40,790 nt of DNA. Source: JBFAPK01 sp040676675. GTDB taxonomy: Bacteria; Actinomycetota; Actinomycetes; Mycobacteriales; Micromonosporaceae. The stretch is taken from contig NZ_JBFAPK010000058.1 of assembly GCF_040676675.1 (NCBI RefSeq), positions 1 through 40,790 on the forward strand, read 5' to 3'. Each line of letters begins with the position of its first letter. Position 1 is the stretch's first letter. The notes below the pieces were generated by a model. That model searched no databases. It was given only the letters and a program-made list of their open reading frames with translations, and was not told where the DNA came from. The position numbers were made by a program, and so were the translations under genes. Below, piece by piece: positions 9,101-15,487 of this stretch.

Positions 9101-10724
9101 CCTGGTTGGTGTACGTGACCTGGAGGTACGGGTCCTTGCCGGCGGGGCCGTTGAGCGAGGTGAACCGCTTCCAGTGGGTCGAGTCGGTCTGCGACGCGGT
9201 GACCGCCAGGCCGTAGTTCGCGCCGCCGTTCGCCCAGTTCTGGAACGTCTCGACCGACAGCGGCACCGTCATCCAGGTGCCGAGGCTGCGGTCGCCCCCG
9301 CTGTTCGTGCAGGCCGCGCCGGGGTTGGCGGTCACCGATCCGATCGCCGGGCCGAAGGACGGCCCCGGGTAGCTGGTCACCGCGGCCGAGGTCCAGGACT
9401 GGGTGATCGGGTTGACCGAGAACGGCTTGGGCTCGCAGGTCGCCGCCCAGGAGTCGAAGATCTTCAGCGACACGGAGGTGATCGACGACCCGCCGTACGT
9501 GGCGTCGAACCCGCCGAAACCGATGAACGAGTACGCCTTGGAGGCGCCGCCGTTGTAGGTGCCCACCAGCAGTTCGTCCTCGCCGCTGTGGTCACCTGAC
9601 TGGTCGTTGCGGGCGTACGTGTCGGTCGAGCCGATCAGGTTCGCCGTCGGGTCCACCGTCACCGGGAAGACCCGTGCCGGGTCGCGCAGCCATGCCTCGT
9701 CGACGGTGACCCGCAGCGCCGGCCCGCCGTCGGAGGTGACCAGCTGGTAGGAGACCCCGTTCGAGCGGGTGAAGTCGCCCGACTGGCGGTCGAACCGGGA
9801 GTCCTCCATGTACCCGGGCGGGATCGTCAGCCGCACCGCGCCGGCCGTGTCGCGCAGCGACACCGACCCGCCGGCCTCCAGCCGCGGGGTCAGGCCCTTG
9901 AGCCGCAGCGGGAAGACCCAGGAGTTGCCGGCGTCGGCCGAGTGCAGGACCAGGGACTCCTTCACCCCGCTGGCGGTCGCCGACAGGCGCACGTCGACGC
10001 CGGGCAGGACGCCCCGGTAGGTGAGGCTCTCCCCGGACGGCTCCGGGGCGACGGCGGCGGCGCCCCGCAGGCCGTACGCGAAGGCGTGGTCGACGTCCAG
10101 CCGCAGGCTCGCCAGGGCCGGGTCGGCGGCACGGCCGGCGAAGCTGAGGTCCGTTCCGGCGGCGCGCTGCCGCAGCCGGCCGTCCCCACCCGGGACCAGG
10201 GTCCGGTCGATCGGCCGCCACGTCCCGTCGGTGGCCCGGTAGTTGACCGCCCGCTCGTACACCTTGCGGGTGTAGGAGCCGTCGGAGTTCGCGTACACGT
10301 CGGAGTTCGCGGTCGCCGCCGCGCCCATCCGCCGGCTGGACCTCGGGTCGAAGCTGTGGTCACCGGCGCGCGCCGGCGTCGTCGACCGTCTCGCCTCGGC
10401 CGACGGCGGCGCGTACGGCTCCACCGCCCCGATCCCCCGGCCCGGCGCCCGGCCCGCCCCGCCCCGCGCGCGGGTGGCGTCGCCGGGGACGTAGTGGCCC
10501 TTGCCCGCGGCGGTACCCGACGGTTGCGCCGGCAGCCCGAGGACGGCGGGCAGGGCCCATCCCGTCGCCGGACGCAGCCACGACCAGAGCCAGGACATCG
10601 GGAAGTCGCGGCCGGCCGGGGCGACCCCCGCCGGTACGGCGACCGTCAACATGAACAGGACCCCGGTGACGACCGCGATCCGACGACGCGTCCGGTGCCC
10701 ACCTCGGCGCTTCGGTGCCCCCAT
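129..10724 (-). CDS. secreted RHS/YD-repeat polymorphic toxin-like protein with LamG, Hint and unknown C-terminal tip
   Basis: Giant secreted protein of 3,531 residues. I chose the ATG at 10724 because GGGAAGG lies about 7 nt upstream; an ATG 27 nt earlier lacks this. Order: signal/anchor (~15-32), DNRLRE-like adhesion domain (~360-540), FnIII-like stretch (~540-640), RHS entry region, two adjacent LamG jelly-rolls (~890-1115, ~1185-1400), YD repeats, a third LamG (~1915-2115), more YD repeats, RHS core ending DPTGHWG (~2900-2965), an 11-residue Lys-rich helical repeat (~2967-3078), a Gly/Ala-rich hydrophobic region (~3110-3255), and a Hint domain (~3260-3431) with SGCKHSFD start, TTAHHPFF block and VHN|C end. 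In known families such proteins form a shell around a toxin and the Hint domain frees it. The last ~100 residues match nothing I know. Toxin activity is inference; no immunity gene is visible. Confidence 0.9.
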   Translation of the reverse strand: MGAPKRRGGHRTRRRIAVVTGVLFMLTVAVPAGVAPAGRDFPMSWLWSWLRPATGWALPAVLGLPAQPSGTAAGKGHYVPGDATRARGGAGRAPGRGIGAVEPYAPPSAEARRSTTPARAGDHSFDPRSSRRMGAAATANSDVYANSDGSYTRKVYERAVNYRATDGTWRPIDRTLVPGGDGRLRQRAAGTDLSFAGRAADPALASLRLDVDHAFAYGLRGAAAVAPEPSGESLTYRGVLPGVDVRLSATASGVKESLVLHSADAGNSWVFPLRLKGLTPRLEAGGSVSLRDTAGAVRLTIPPGYMEDSRFDRQSGDFTRSNGVSYQLVTSDGGPALRVTVDEAWLRDPARVFPVTVDPTANLIGSTDTYARNDQSGDHSGEDELLVGTYNGGASKAYSFIGFGGFDATYGGSSITSVSLKIFDSWAATCEPKPFSVNPITQSWTSAAVTSYPGPSFGPAIGSVTANPGAACTNSGGDRSLGTWMTVPLSVETFQNWANGGANYGLAVTASQTDSTHWKRFTSLNGPAGKDPYLQVTYTNQAPQVDAQYPPSGRAVTTLTPELLVAAHDPDSPHALTYQFLVYDGDGTVVADSGWISSRSWSVPAGKLKWAESYRWTVGAKDGSLVSTSQRLNDFTTPVPQPFITSALAQNGGAGYEPNVGNYTTSATDATVQTVGPALSVERSYNSLDPRSGLAFGTGWSSLFDAKATEQRDAAGGLQTVAVTYPGGQEVAFGRNTDGSFTPPSGRFASFTAVTGGYRLIDKDGTTYAFTTATGTAGQFGLTSLADAQGRTETLTFTSGRVTKVTSASGRSLYLTWDTPAGALAPHVATVYTDPVRPGDASTVLTWRYSYDGDLLTKVCPPTSTTACTSYTYGTATRYPVAVQNAGPRSYWRLAEGAGVAAAASAVLASQGTDSGGYTDVNLGQAGPLPGSTATAGGFNGTSSRVQLPSKLVTSASNQSISLWFRTTTPGGVLFSYQADPVTNPTTPGNYTPSLYIGSSGKLYGQFWATGGAAPIATAAPVTDGAWHHVVLSAAGSGQSLYLDGALVGTKSGAVKMIDAASAANSYLGGGFIGGNWPDQPHQQPTDNTGYATYFAGTIGEVGFFDRPLTAADVTNIHSAGKAAARPLTSVVRPSGNASAVVDYDPVTGAVRQVTDANGGVWKLGPPVVSGSSQVYAGAVLSGGPSDYWRLAETGTVDAINEVNGAVATYSTVTLGASGGPFEDATVASLDGTSSYLSLPAADVPTTSPASVSMWFNMPSGSTAGGVLYSYQTGAIEDPAASTYWTPALYVGTDGKLRGQVWTGSKAPVTSTGAVNDGKWHHVVLAAAAGTQTLYLDGKAVGTLAKPLVGTDARRAFVGAGKWSSWPGVSANPVGYFPGKIADVAYFRSQLSAAQVSAQFAAANKTSGIPVKIVTITDPGDHTIQHVYELSTGHEVAETDALGNKTQYGYDVAGFLRTVTDPNGNVTTSEHDVRGNVVSQTTCQDRSANRCSTVYMTYYPDATSEVLTPDPRNDVLLTERDGRSASATDNTYLTSYAYDAKGNRTTATDALGRVTTTAYTDGTTVAALDGGYAPAGLPMTVTTPGGAKQSVVYYRSGDVAKVTDPAGKVTTFTYDGLGRVLTETEASDSDPAGLTTSYRYDGLGRVTTQTEPPVTNRVSGAVHTPVTTTVYDADGLVTSQTVADTTGGDAPRTESSTYNARGQQETSTDSAGKTTRLQYDGYGNVVRETEPDGGVTTSTYDAEGNLLTSTVVGFTGDPNQPGPARDVVVTSKAYDPAGRLASETDAMGWVTAYTYTDNGLTAKVTRRDPTTGESFVVEENAYDAAGNLVSTVSNNGATTTTAVVDAAGRVKSSTLDPATLKRTTAYEYSRDDHLVASTLTDPAGLVARQETLYDPVGRPLAETTHNGAMAPMGRWRLNETTGTRAADSAGNSPATATNVTWSTARGGAASFNATSSVIETAGPVLDTARGFTVSAWAYLTDASRNRTVIAQEGDSESGFYVKFDHNAGDRWSLVLPDRDDPSTSTVQVRSATAAAVNTWTHLTGVYDPAAGQIRLYVNGQLSATTAVPATRVPWTARGPLTMGRVRYHGTLTDYWSGSISDAQAYSRALTASEISGVYAGTAPAKDAGVVRTSYQRDADGLVTAETDSNGNVTDYEYDEDGERVATISPPVLAESGGGTPVSTRPITYAGYNTFGEQVETKDAAGNVTVTAYDAAGRVDEVRQPAYTPPGSTTPIRPVTSYDYDDQGQLTATTDPLNRTTRYVYDQLGRVAKTIAPNLGETRYTYDLLGDVLSETDPVGAVTAATYDYLGRKTTTTEAVRQDAASYTTTYTYGFGGWLAQERSPAGVLTKSTYNAAGEQATDTDGANNVTSYTYDGAGRLVRTTMPDGTYTTVTYDMAGRSTATRAYSAAGVLLTTESTEYDPEGNVLASTDARGTRVTFAYDVTGMVVSERQPVSGTDAITTTFGYDVNGNRTRFTDGRGSSFITTYNSWDLPESEIEPATSRYPNPADRTFTTVYDAAGQARSELQPGGVVVTNTYDEMGNLKRQTGTGAEVATPDRVFGYDLAERLTSVSAPGGTNTFSYDDRDLLRSTTGPSGNSSFTYNPDGEMTARTDAAGTTGYGYDTAGRVKTVVNTAAGVQVAYGYNRMDQVDSVTYGNNGNRRSISYDDLHRLTGDELKTPGGATIAKITYGYDENGNEKSKTTTGFAGSTTNTYTYDLADRLTSASDGTTTTAYEYDKAGNRTRIGNTVFTYDQRNQLLSAGGDSYQYTARGTLASETSGSLTYATRADAFGQVRSQQAPAGTETYDYDALGRLIRPGFTYSGTGNTLAADGTATYTRDADDDLLGVASGSNLTLAWTDLHTDVVGQFTAAGTALTGSTTYDPLGRVVATAGMLGHLGYQSEWTDFVTGRVNMWARWYNTDTAQFDTRDTADEDPIPDSVNANRFAYADDNPLTVTDPTGHWGIGSLWKKVKKKASSVKKKVGKAVRAAKKKVSKAYHAVKKKVSKAVRAVKKKVSKAYKKAKRFVKHTYKKAKRFVKKTYHKAKRWVKKTYHKAKKYVAHKVHQVKRAAQAVYHKAKQAGSKIVAKTVRVVKQAANTVKDAYNATEKWVKDNKNAIIEAVAIGGAILAGIACTAATAGAGAVACMVGAAAVINLAKDAAQGDIHNWGDAFASAGVGAAQGALGAAGGAIGGKVAGALAGRMGGIAGSLGGRVLTGATAGGVGDALTQLAMTGRVDLRGVLTSAAIGGAVGGFYRGRAASGCKHSFDPNTKVLLADGSKRPIKDVKVGDRVATTDPETGRSAPKVVTDLHLNRDTELTDVTVARVARIAGARAGAAGTVAGPVAVAALAGTEVLRTTAHHPFFDETIDRWVDAGELTPGHELRTADGERVLVAAVRNHLGGRDMRDLTVADVHTYYVLAGETAVLVHNCPPGDGPDGVNWDDIDQQLGRVRPTDGTARAGDPLEQPKTWGIKPPDTEYGRGITLRDDPGPPEYPGQRRPPRNGTDATEKYNVMSEVWEKIVNMLTGHSGG
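1490..1825 (-). repeat. Lys-rich 33-bp (11-codon) tandem repeat inside the RHS gene
   Basis: Immediately after the RHS core the gene carries imperfect ~33-bp units encoding segments such as KKKVSKAVRAV and KKAKRFVKKTYH, giving a ~110-residue strongly basic helix with regular hydrophobic positions. Clearest units lie at about 1560-1800. The period of 11 residues is that of an amphipathic helix. It precedes a Gly/Ala-rich hydrophobic segment. Role unknown; membrane or nucleic-acid contact during delivery is a guess. Confidence 0.7.
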
Positions 10725-10827
10725 GGCGATCCTTCCCAAGCCGGAGATCATCGCACTCTATCGATCAGGCGGCCGGCCAGGAGGCGCGTCTTTCCTGGTC
10801 GATCGGCTGGCGACTTTTTTCGTGGGA

Positions 10828-10839
10828 GACTATATAGTC
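10828..10839. promoter_or_regulatory. palindromic TATATA element upstream of the RHS gene
   Basis: GACTATATAGTC is a perfect 12-bp palindrome in otherwise GC-rich DNA, about 100 bp upstream of the RHS start. The TATATA core could be a -10 element on the minus strand, or the palindrome could be an operator. I see no convincing -35 at standard spacing, so the promoter reading is tentative. Confidence 0.35.
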
Positions 10840-10872
10840 GTTGGTTTCCTTCATGCAGGGCGCGTGCGGTGC

Positions 10873-10894
10873 CGGTGGTCGACGCCAACCACCG
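10873..10894 (-). terminator. possible weak terminator after the BMP-like gene
   Basis: A 7-bp stem (CGGTGGT / ACCACCG, loop 8 nt) lies between the end of the BMP-like gene and the TATATA palindrome. It could separate that gene's transcript from the RHS transcript. There is no U-run and the stem is short. Confidence 0.25.
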
Positions 10895-10988
10895 TGGATC
10901 GAACAAAGAGCAGGTCAGAGGGGCACAGGCGGGCGCTCACACCGCCCGCGGCCCCCGCGCCGGGCGCGGTGTCCGCTGTGGACCTCCG

Positions 10989-11582
10989 TCACCTGGCGGG
11001 GCCGACCGCCTCCGTGACGGCGCGGCTCGCCGCGGCCCGTACCGCCTCCGGGGCCGACTCGCCCACGACCGAGACGTTCGGCGCGGCCGTACCGCCGCCC
11101 ACCGTGACGAACCGGGCGTCGGGGAACCTCTCCGCGCCCGCCCCGACCGCGGCGACCGGTGCCGCACCGACCGCGAGGACGAGGGTGCAGCGGCTCTGCA
11201 CCAGGCTGGCCAGATAGGTACGGGCGTTGTCGGCGGTCTGCTCGCCGCTGACCTTGAGGTACTGCACCCTGGCGAGCGTCTTCAGCGAGGCGTCCTGCAT
11301 CCCCGCCCAGACCGGGGCGGCCTGCTCGCCGGTGATCCCCCGCTCGTCGGTGAGCAGGCACGCGGTGACGTCCCGGTACTGCCGGGCCAGCGGCTGTGGT
11401 GGCGGCGACGGCCACACCGCCCAGGTGACCAGCCCGGCGACCACGACCGCGAGCGCCGCCACCGCCCACCACAGTCGCCGCCCACGCCACCGCCCGACGG
11501 CGGCCAGCCATCCGGCCGGGATCCACCTGCGCCTGGGTCGCCCGCTCAGCCGTGCCCGTCGTCCCACCCCACCGCCCAACAC
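10989..11582 (-). CDS. membrane-anchored BMP-family-like protein
   Basis: 197 residues: a basic N-terminus, one transmembrane helix (about residues 38-58, WWAVAALAVVVAGLVTWAVW), then an outward-facing domain of ~135 residues. The motif pattern YRDVTACLLTDERGITGEQAAPVWAGM and the later FVTVGG resemble the first lobe of BMP/Med-type substrate-binding proteins. It is only about half the length of a full binding protein, so it may be a sensor or a reduced relative rather than a transporter receptor; no ABC transporter genes are near. GTG at 11582 is assumed; a GTG at 11567 is also possible and neither has a strong SD. It lies on the same strand as, and upstream of, the RHS gene, but a hairpin separates them. 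Confidence 0.7.
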   Translation of the reverse strand: MLGGGVGRRARLSGRPRRRWIPAGWLAAVGRWRGRRLWWAVAALAVVVAGLVTWAVWPSPPPQPLARQYRDVTACLLTDERGITGEQAAPVWAGMQDASLKTLARVQYLKVSGEQTADNARTYLASLVQSRCTLVLAVGAAPVAAVGAGAERFPDARFVTVGGGTAAPNVSVVGESAPEAVRAAASRAVTEAVGPAR

Positions 11583-11664
11583 GCGCCGGAGACTACCCCG
11601 GCGGCGGCCGGACCGCCGTCCCGCCGTTCTGGTCCCTGGGCGGGTGGGAGCCGGGTGACGCGGG

Positions 11665-12612
11665 TCAGGCTATGGTGGACACCACGTACGCGGCGGCCTC
11701 GGCGAGCAGCGCCTGGTCGTACCGGGCGTCCCTGGTGGCCTTGCTGGACATGACCGAGATGACGAGCGGCGCGGCGTTCGGGGGCCACGCCACGGCGATG
11801 TCGTTGAGGGTGCCGTAGTCACCGGTCCCGGTCTTGTCCGCCACGGTCCAGCCCTTCGGTACGCCGGCCCGGATGCGCTGCGCGCCGGCGGCGGTGGCGT
11901 TGCGTTCCAACAGGTCGCGCAGGAACGCGCGCTTCTCCGCCGGCAGGGCGTCCCCGAGCAGGATCTTCTGGTAGTCGGTACCGATGGCTCGGGGCGAGCT
12001 GGTGTCGCGCGGATCTCCCGGGGTGGCTTCCGTGATCGTCGGCTCGATCCGGTCCATCCTGGTGACCGTGTCACCAAGGCCGCGCAGGTACGCCGTGAAC
12101 CGTGCCGGTCCGCCGAAGTCGCGGAGCAGGAGATTGCCGGCCGTACCGTCGCTGTAGCGGACCGCGGCGTCACAGAGGTCCCGGATCGTCATCCCGGTGG
12201 CCACGTGCCGCCTGGTGATGGCCGCGCTCTTCATCAGGTCGGCCTCGGTGTACCGGACGACCGTGTCCAGGTGCGTCATCGGCTTGTCGTGCAGCACGGC
12301 CGCCGCCGCCAATCCCTTGAACGTGGAGCAGAACGCGAACCGTTCGTCCGCCCGGTACGCGATGGTGGCCCCGGTGCCGGTGGCGAGGGCGTACACCCCG
12401 AGACGTGCGTCGAACCTCCGCTCCAACTCGACCAGCCGGTCGTGGCGCTCGTCGGCTGTCGCGGCGGAAGAAGAGGGCGCGGCGGGCGAGGTCCGCGCGG
12501 CCGTCGACGGTCGCGTGGCCGTCCCGCCGCCCTTCGTGCACCCGGCCAGCGGCACGAGTGCCGCCACCCCCAGGAGAGCGCGACGGGTGATGGCCGGTTG
12601 TCGTGACGTCAT
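11665..12612 (-). CDS. class A beta-lactamase, Tat-type lipoprotein
   Basis: 315 residues. ATG at 12612 is preceded by GGAGG; an upstream in-frame ATG at 12696 is rejected because the signal sequence would be internal. The N-terminus has a twin-arginine TRRALLG and lipobox LAGC (Cys25), so export by Tat and lipid anchoring outside the membrane are predicted. Catalytic motifs: S96-T-F-K99 (Ambler 70-73), S154-D-G156 (Ambler 130-132), omega loop RIEPTITEA with Glu190 (Ambler 166), and K260-T-G (Ambler 234-236). Two departures stand out: Gly instead of Asn at 132, as known in mycobacterial BlaC, and Thr instead of Asn at 170, a residue that normally helps hold the deacylation water. Hydrolysis of beta-lactams is very likely; spectrum cannot be read from sequence. 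Confidence 0.92.
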   Translation of the reverse strand: MTSRQPAITRRALLGVAALVPLAGCTKGGGTATRPSTAARTSPAAPSSSAATADERHDRLVELERRFDARLGVYALATGTGATIAYRADERFAFCSTFKGLAAAAVLHDKPMTHLDTVVRYTEADLMKSAAITRRHVATGMTIRDLCDAAVRYSDGTAGNLLLRDFGGPARFTAYLRGLGDTVTRMDRIEPTITEATPGDPRDTSSPRAIGTDYQKILLGDALPAEKRAFLRDLLERNATAAGAQRIRAGVPKGWTVADKTGTGDYGTLNDIAVAWPPNAAPLVISVMSSKATRDARYDQALLAEAAAYVVSTIA

Positions 12613-12719
12613 GGTTCCCCTCCGCTGAACGAGTGACGACCACTGGCGAAACTCCGCTCGCCACCGTGACCGAGTAACCCCGGACAAGATCCCCATGCCG
12701 GAATCTGTTCCGCGAATCA

Positions 12720-12735
12720 GTATCTATCGGGATAC
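12720..12735. promoter_or_regulatory. inverted repeat in the divergent beta-lactamase/serine hydrolase gap
   Basis: GTATC-tatcgg-GATAC is a perfect inverted repeat in the ~200-bp gap between the two divergent genes. On the minus strand the same segment offers TAGATA-like -10 sequences for the beta-lactamase gene. It could be an operator; the regulator is unknown (a GntR gene lies 1.1 kb away). Confidence 0.35.
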
Positions 12736-12808
12736 ACAGCCCAGGCCGGACGGAAAGCAGTCTGACATCCGGCCGCACATGCCGTCCAAGACGGAAATGC
12801 GCGGACCA

Positions 12809-13744
12809 ATGCCGATTCGGCATAGCTATAAGCTGCCAGCCGTGGCGACGACCAAGGTCCTGCGCGAAGCGCGGGAGCTACTGCACGACGGCGGTCTGCG
12901 CGGCTCGTTCCTGGTGCGTAACCTCGACACCGGCGACGAGCTCGCGATCGACGCCGACCCGCCGTTTCCGATCGCCTCCCTGGTCAAGGTGCCGCTCGCG
13001 ATCGCCACCCTGGAACGGGTCGGGCGCGGCGAACTCGACCTGGCCACCGCGATCACGGTGCGGCCCGGCCGCGTCACCACCCCCGGCCCCACCGGCCTGA
13101 CCAAGTTCCGGCACCCCGCCACCGTCGCGGTCGAGGATCTGCTCTACCTCAGCACGGCGATCAGCGACGGCACCGCGGCCGACGCCCTGTTCGCGCTCAC
13201 CCCACCCGCCGCGGTCACCGCGGAGCTGCGGCGACTCGGCTACGACGGCATCACGGTACGTCACCTCATGGGGGACCTCACCCAGACCCCGGCCGAACGG
13301 TTCGAACCTACCGAGGCACACCTCGCCCACTCCCTCGCCATCGGTGCCGCGACAGCGGGCCAGGGGCATCCCGTGGCCCAGCTCGACATCGGGCGCGCGA
13401 ACGTCGGGTCGGCCCGCGCCTTCGTCGACCTGCTGGAGGGAGTGTGGCGGCCGACGACGATCCAGCCCGCCACCGCGGCGCGGGTCCGCGAGCTGATGCG
13501 CAACAACGTCATCCGGCACCGGCTGGCCCCCGACTTCAGCTCCGACGCGTCCCGGTGGTCGTCGAAGACGGGTACGTTGCTCAACCTCCGGCACGAGGTA
13601 GGGGTCGTCGAGCACGCCGACGGGCAGACGTTCGCCGTCGCGGCCCTCACCGAGTCCCGGGTGCCGGCCGTGCTGCAACCCCAGGCCGAGGCGCTGATGG
13701 CGCAGGTCGCCCGGACGCTGCGCGACACCTTGCGAATGGCCTGA
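12809..13744 (+). CDS. beta-lactamase-fold serine hydrolase, no signal peptide
   Basis: 311 residues from ATG 12809. It has the penicillin-recognising serine hydrolase triad of motifs: S-L-V-K in FPIASLVKVPL, S-D-G in STAISDGTAAD, and KTG in RWSSKTGTLL. It lacks the EPELNEA omega-loop signature of true class A enzymes and has no signal peptide, so it is probably a cytoplasmic serine hydrolase related to class A beta-lactamases rather than a resistance enzyme. The start is uncertain: homology seems to begin near GTG 12842, where TATAAG sits about 9 nt upstream and a leaderless transcript is possible; no start here has a clear SD. It diverges from the beta-lactamase and converges on the GntR gene. 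Substrate unknown. Confidence 0.8.
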   Translation: MPIRHSYKLPAVATTKVLREARELLHDGGLRGSFLVRNLDTGDELAIDADPPFPIASLVKVPLAIATLERVGRGELDLATAITVRPGRVTTPGPTGLTKFRHPATVAVEDLLYLSTAISDGTAADALFALTPPAAVTAELRRLGYDGITVRHLMGDLTQTPAERFEPTEAHLAHSLAIGAATAGQGHPVAQLDIGRANVGSARAFVDLLEGVWRPTTIQPATAARVRELMRNNVIRHRLAPDFSSDASRWSSKTGTLLNLRHEVGVVEHADGQTFAVAALTESRVPAVLQPQAEALMAQVARTLRDTLRMA

Positions 13745-13854
13745 CGGCCGGAAACCCACGACGACGCGGTACGGCCGGTCGGCCAGGCCACCGCGGCCCA
13801 AACCCCATTACGCCTGCCGTTCATCCGACCGGGGAAGACAGCTCCGGGGAGGCT

Positions 13855-14685
13855 TCAGGACCACCGTTCGCCCGCGCCGTTCCAACGTCGCAGCTGGATC
13901 GGATAGACCAGCTCGATGCGGTCGCCCGGGTAGACGGCGTCGACCACCTCGACCACGCGGCCCTCGACGTCGAGCGAGACCCGCCGCACGGCGAGCACGG
14001 AGACGCCCGGTTCGACATCGAGCCGGTCGGCCTCGTCCGGCAGCGGCGGACGCGCCGTCACGCGCTCCTCGATCCGGTCGACCTCGACGCCGACCGTGGC
14101 GAGCTGATGCTGGGTACCGCCGGGCCACGGCTCGTTCCCGGCGTCGAGCAGCTCCGGGTTCCGCGCCGCCAGGTCGTACGGCAGGTACGACCGCGCCAGG
14201 CTCAGCGGCGCCGTGTCGGTACCCGGGCGCGTCCAGTAGACCCGCCGGAGCAGCCTCGTACCGACCGGCGCCCCGAACGCGCCGGCCAGGTCCTCGTCGG
14301 CGCGCAGCTCGCCGTACTCGGCGTGGAACGTCAGGTCGGCGACCGTCAGCCCGGTGTCGAACTCCACCCCGCCGGTCGACCGCCGCTCCTCTTCGGACTT
14401 GCGGACACGGTCCTTCTCCCACTGGTACCGCTCGGCGTTGTACCGGGTGACCCGCTCGCGCGGCGCCCGGACGTACGTCCCGCGCCCCCGCTCGACCCGG
14501 ACCAGGCCCCACTCGCGCAGCTGCCGGATCGCGTTGCGCACGCTCGTACGGGACAGGTGGTAGCGCTCCGCCAGCTCCAGCTCGCCGGGCAGGACCGACC
14601 CGGACGCCAGCTCGCCGCTGGCGATCCTCTCCCGCAGGTCCTCGGCCACCTGGACGTACCTCGGGCGCCAGTCCCGTCCGCTCAA
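13855..14685 (-). CDS. GntR-family transcriptional regulator with UTRA domain
   Basis: 276 residues if TTG 14685 is the start (GGGGG about 7 nt upstream; the ATG at 14698 is out of frame). The winged helix-turn-helix occupies roughly residues 5-75, with LAERYHLSRTSVRNAIRQL as the recognition region and GRGTYV as the wing. A UTRA ligand-binding domain of the HutC/FarR subfamily fills the rest (~95-260), with typical elements such as LARSYLPYDLA and VLAVRRVSLD. It should bind an unknown small effector. It converges with the serine hydrolase and diverges from the small membrane protein at 14911, its most obvious possible targets besides itself. Confidence 0.88.
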   Translation of the reverse strand: MSGRDWRPRYVQVAEDLRERIASGELASGSVLPGELELAERYHLSRTSVRNAIRQLREWGLVRVERGRGTYVRAPRERVTRYNAERYQWEKDRVRKSEEERRSTGGVEFDTGLTVADLTFHAEYGELRADEDLAGAFGAPVGTRLLRRVYWTRPGTDTAPLSLARSYLPYDLAARNPELLDAGNEPWPGGTQHQLATVGVEVDRIEERVTARPPLPDEADRLDVEPGVSVLAVRRVSLDVEGRVVEVVDAVYPGDRIELVYPIQLRRWNGAGERWS

Positions 14686-14910
14686 CGCTGGCCCCCATAA
14701 TCCCTGGTCAGCAGCATCTCCGCCGAGGGTACCCGGGAGATCTCCGCAAGCCTGCCACCCGAGCTGTCGAACGGCGGAAAATCGCCCTCGCCGCCGCCCG
14801 AGCCCCGCTCGGCACCGGTCGGGCGGCGCCGCCCGCCGAGGGTTCGCCGAGGGCAGGCCGGGTAGACGCGGTACCACGTACCCGACGGCGAGTCGAGCCG
14901 AGGTGGTCCC

Positions 14911-15432
14911 ATGTCGCGTGCCCATCGTGGCCCCCACGCCGGATCCGACCGTACCGACGGTCGGCGGACCGGCCTGGCGAATGCCCTGCTGGCCGGTGTC
15001 GCCGCCACACTCGCTCGGGAGCTGGTCAGCTCCCTGGACATGGCGGTCCGGGGCCGGCCGTACAGCGACACCCACGAGCGGATGGTGCGGCGGATCGCCG
15101 ACGGCACCCACGTGAGCGTCGGGACGGAGAAGCCCGCCAGGCACCGCCTGACCGGCCTCGGGTTCCTGCTCGGCTTCGCCAACGGGGTGCTGACCGTGAC
15201 GGCCTTCGCGCTGCTCACCGGGCGGCGGCGCCCACCGCTCCCGGCGGCCGCGGCACTGGTCGGGGCCGGCGGCATGCTGGTCGCCGACGCCCCGATGGCG
15301 GCGCTCGGGGTGGCCAGCCCGCGCCGCTGGGGCGCGCAGGGCTGGTTCGAGGACGGGCTGCCCTACGTCGCCTACAGCCTGGTCGCGGTCACCACGCTGG
15401 ACCGGCTGGAGCGGGCACGCGCGCGGCGGTGA
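14911..15432 (+). CDS. small membrane protein of unknown function
   Basis: 173 residues, ATG preceded by GAGGTGG. About four hydrophobic segments are visible: LANALLAGVAATLA, LTGLGFLLGFANGVLTVTAFALL, LPAAAALVGAGGMLVADAPMAALGV, and a final weak one near LPYVAYSLVAVTTL. Between the first two is a hydrophilic stretch (SDTHERMVRRIADGTHVSVG). The tail is basic (ERARARR). I do not recognise a family. It diverges from the GntR regulator across 225 bp and converges with the HxlR gene; a CGGGGCCCCG palindrome at 15434-15443 sits between the convergent stops. Confidence 0.7.
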   Translation: MSRAHRGPHAGSDRTDGRRTGLANALLAGVAATLARELVSSLDMAVRGRPYSDTHERMVRRIADGTHVSVGTEKPARHRLTGLGFLLGFANGVLTVTAFALLTGRRRPPLPAAAALVGAGGMLVADAPMAALGVASPRRWGAQGWFEDGLPYVAYSLVAVTTLDRLERARARR

Positions 15433-15487
15433 CCGGGGCCCCGGGTCAGGGCGGGGCCGGCGGCGGCGGGAACCGGCCCGGCCGGGT

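Noticed and set aside
13745..13854. CRISPR-like or other repeat arrays anywhere in the window
   Set aside because: No regularly spaced identical repeats with unique spacers were found; the only tandem repeats are the coding ones described.
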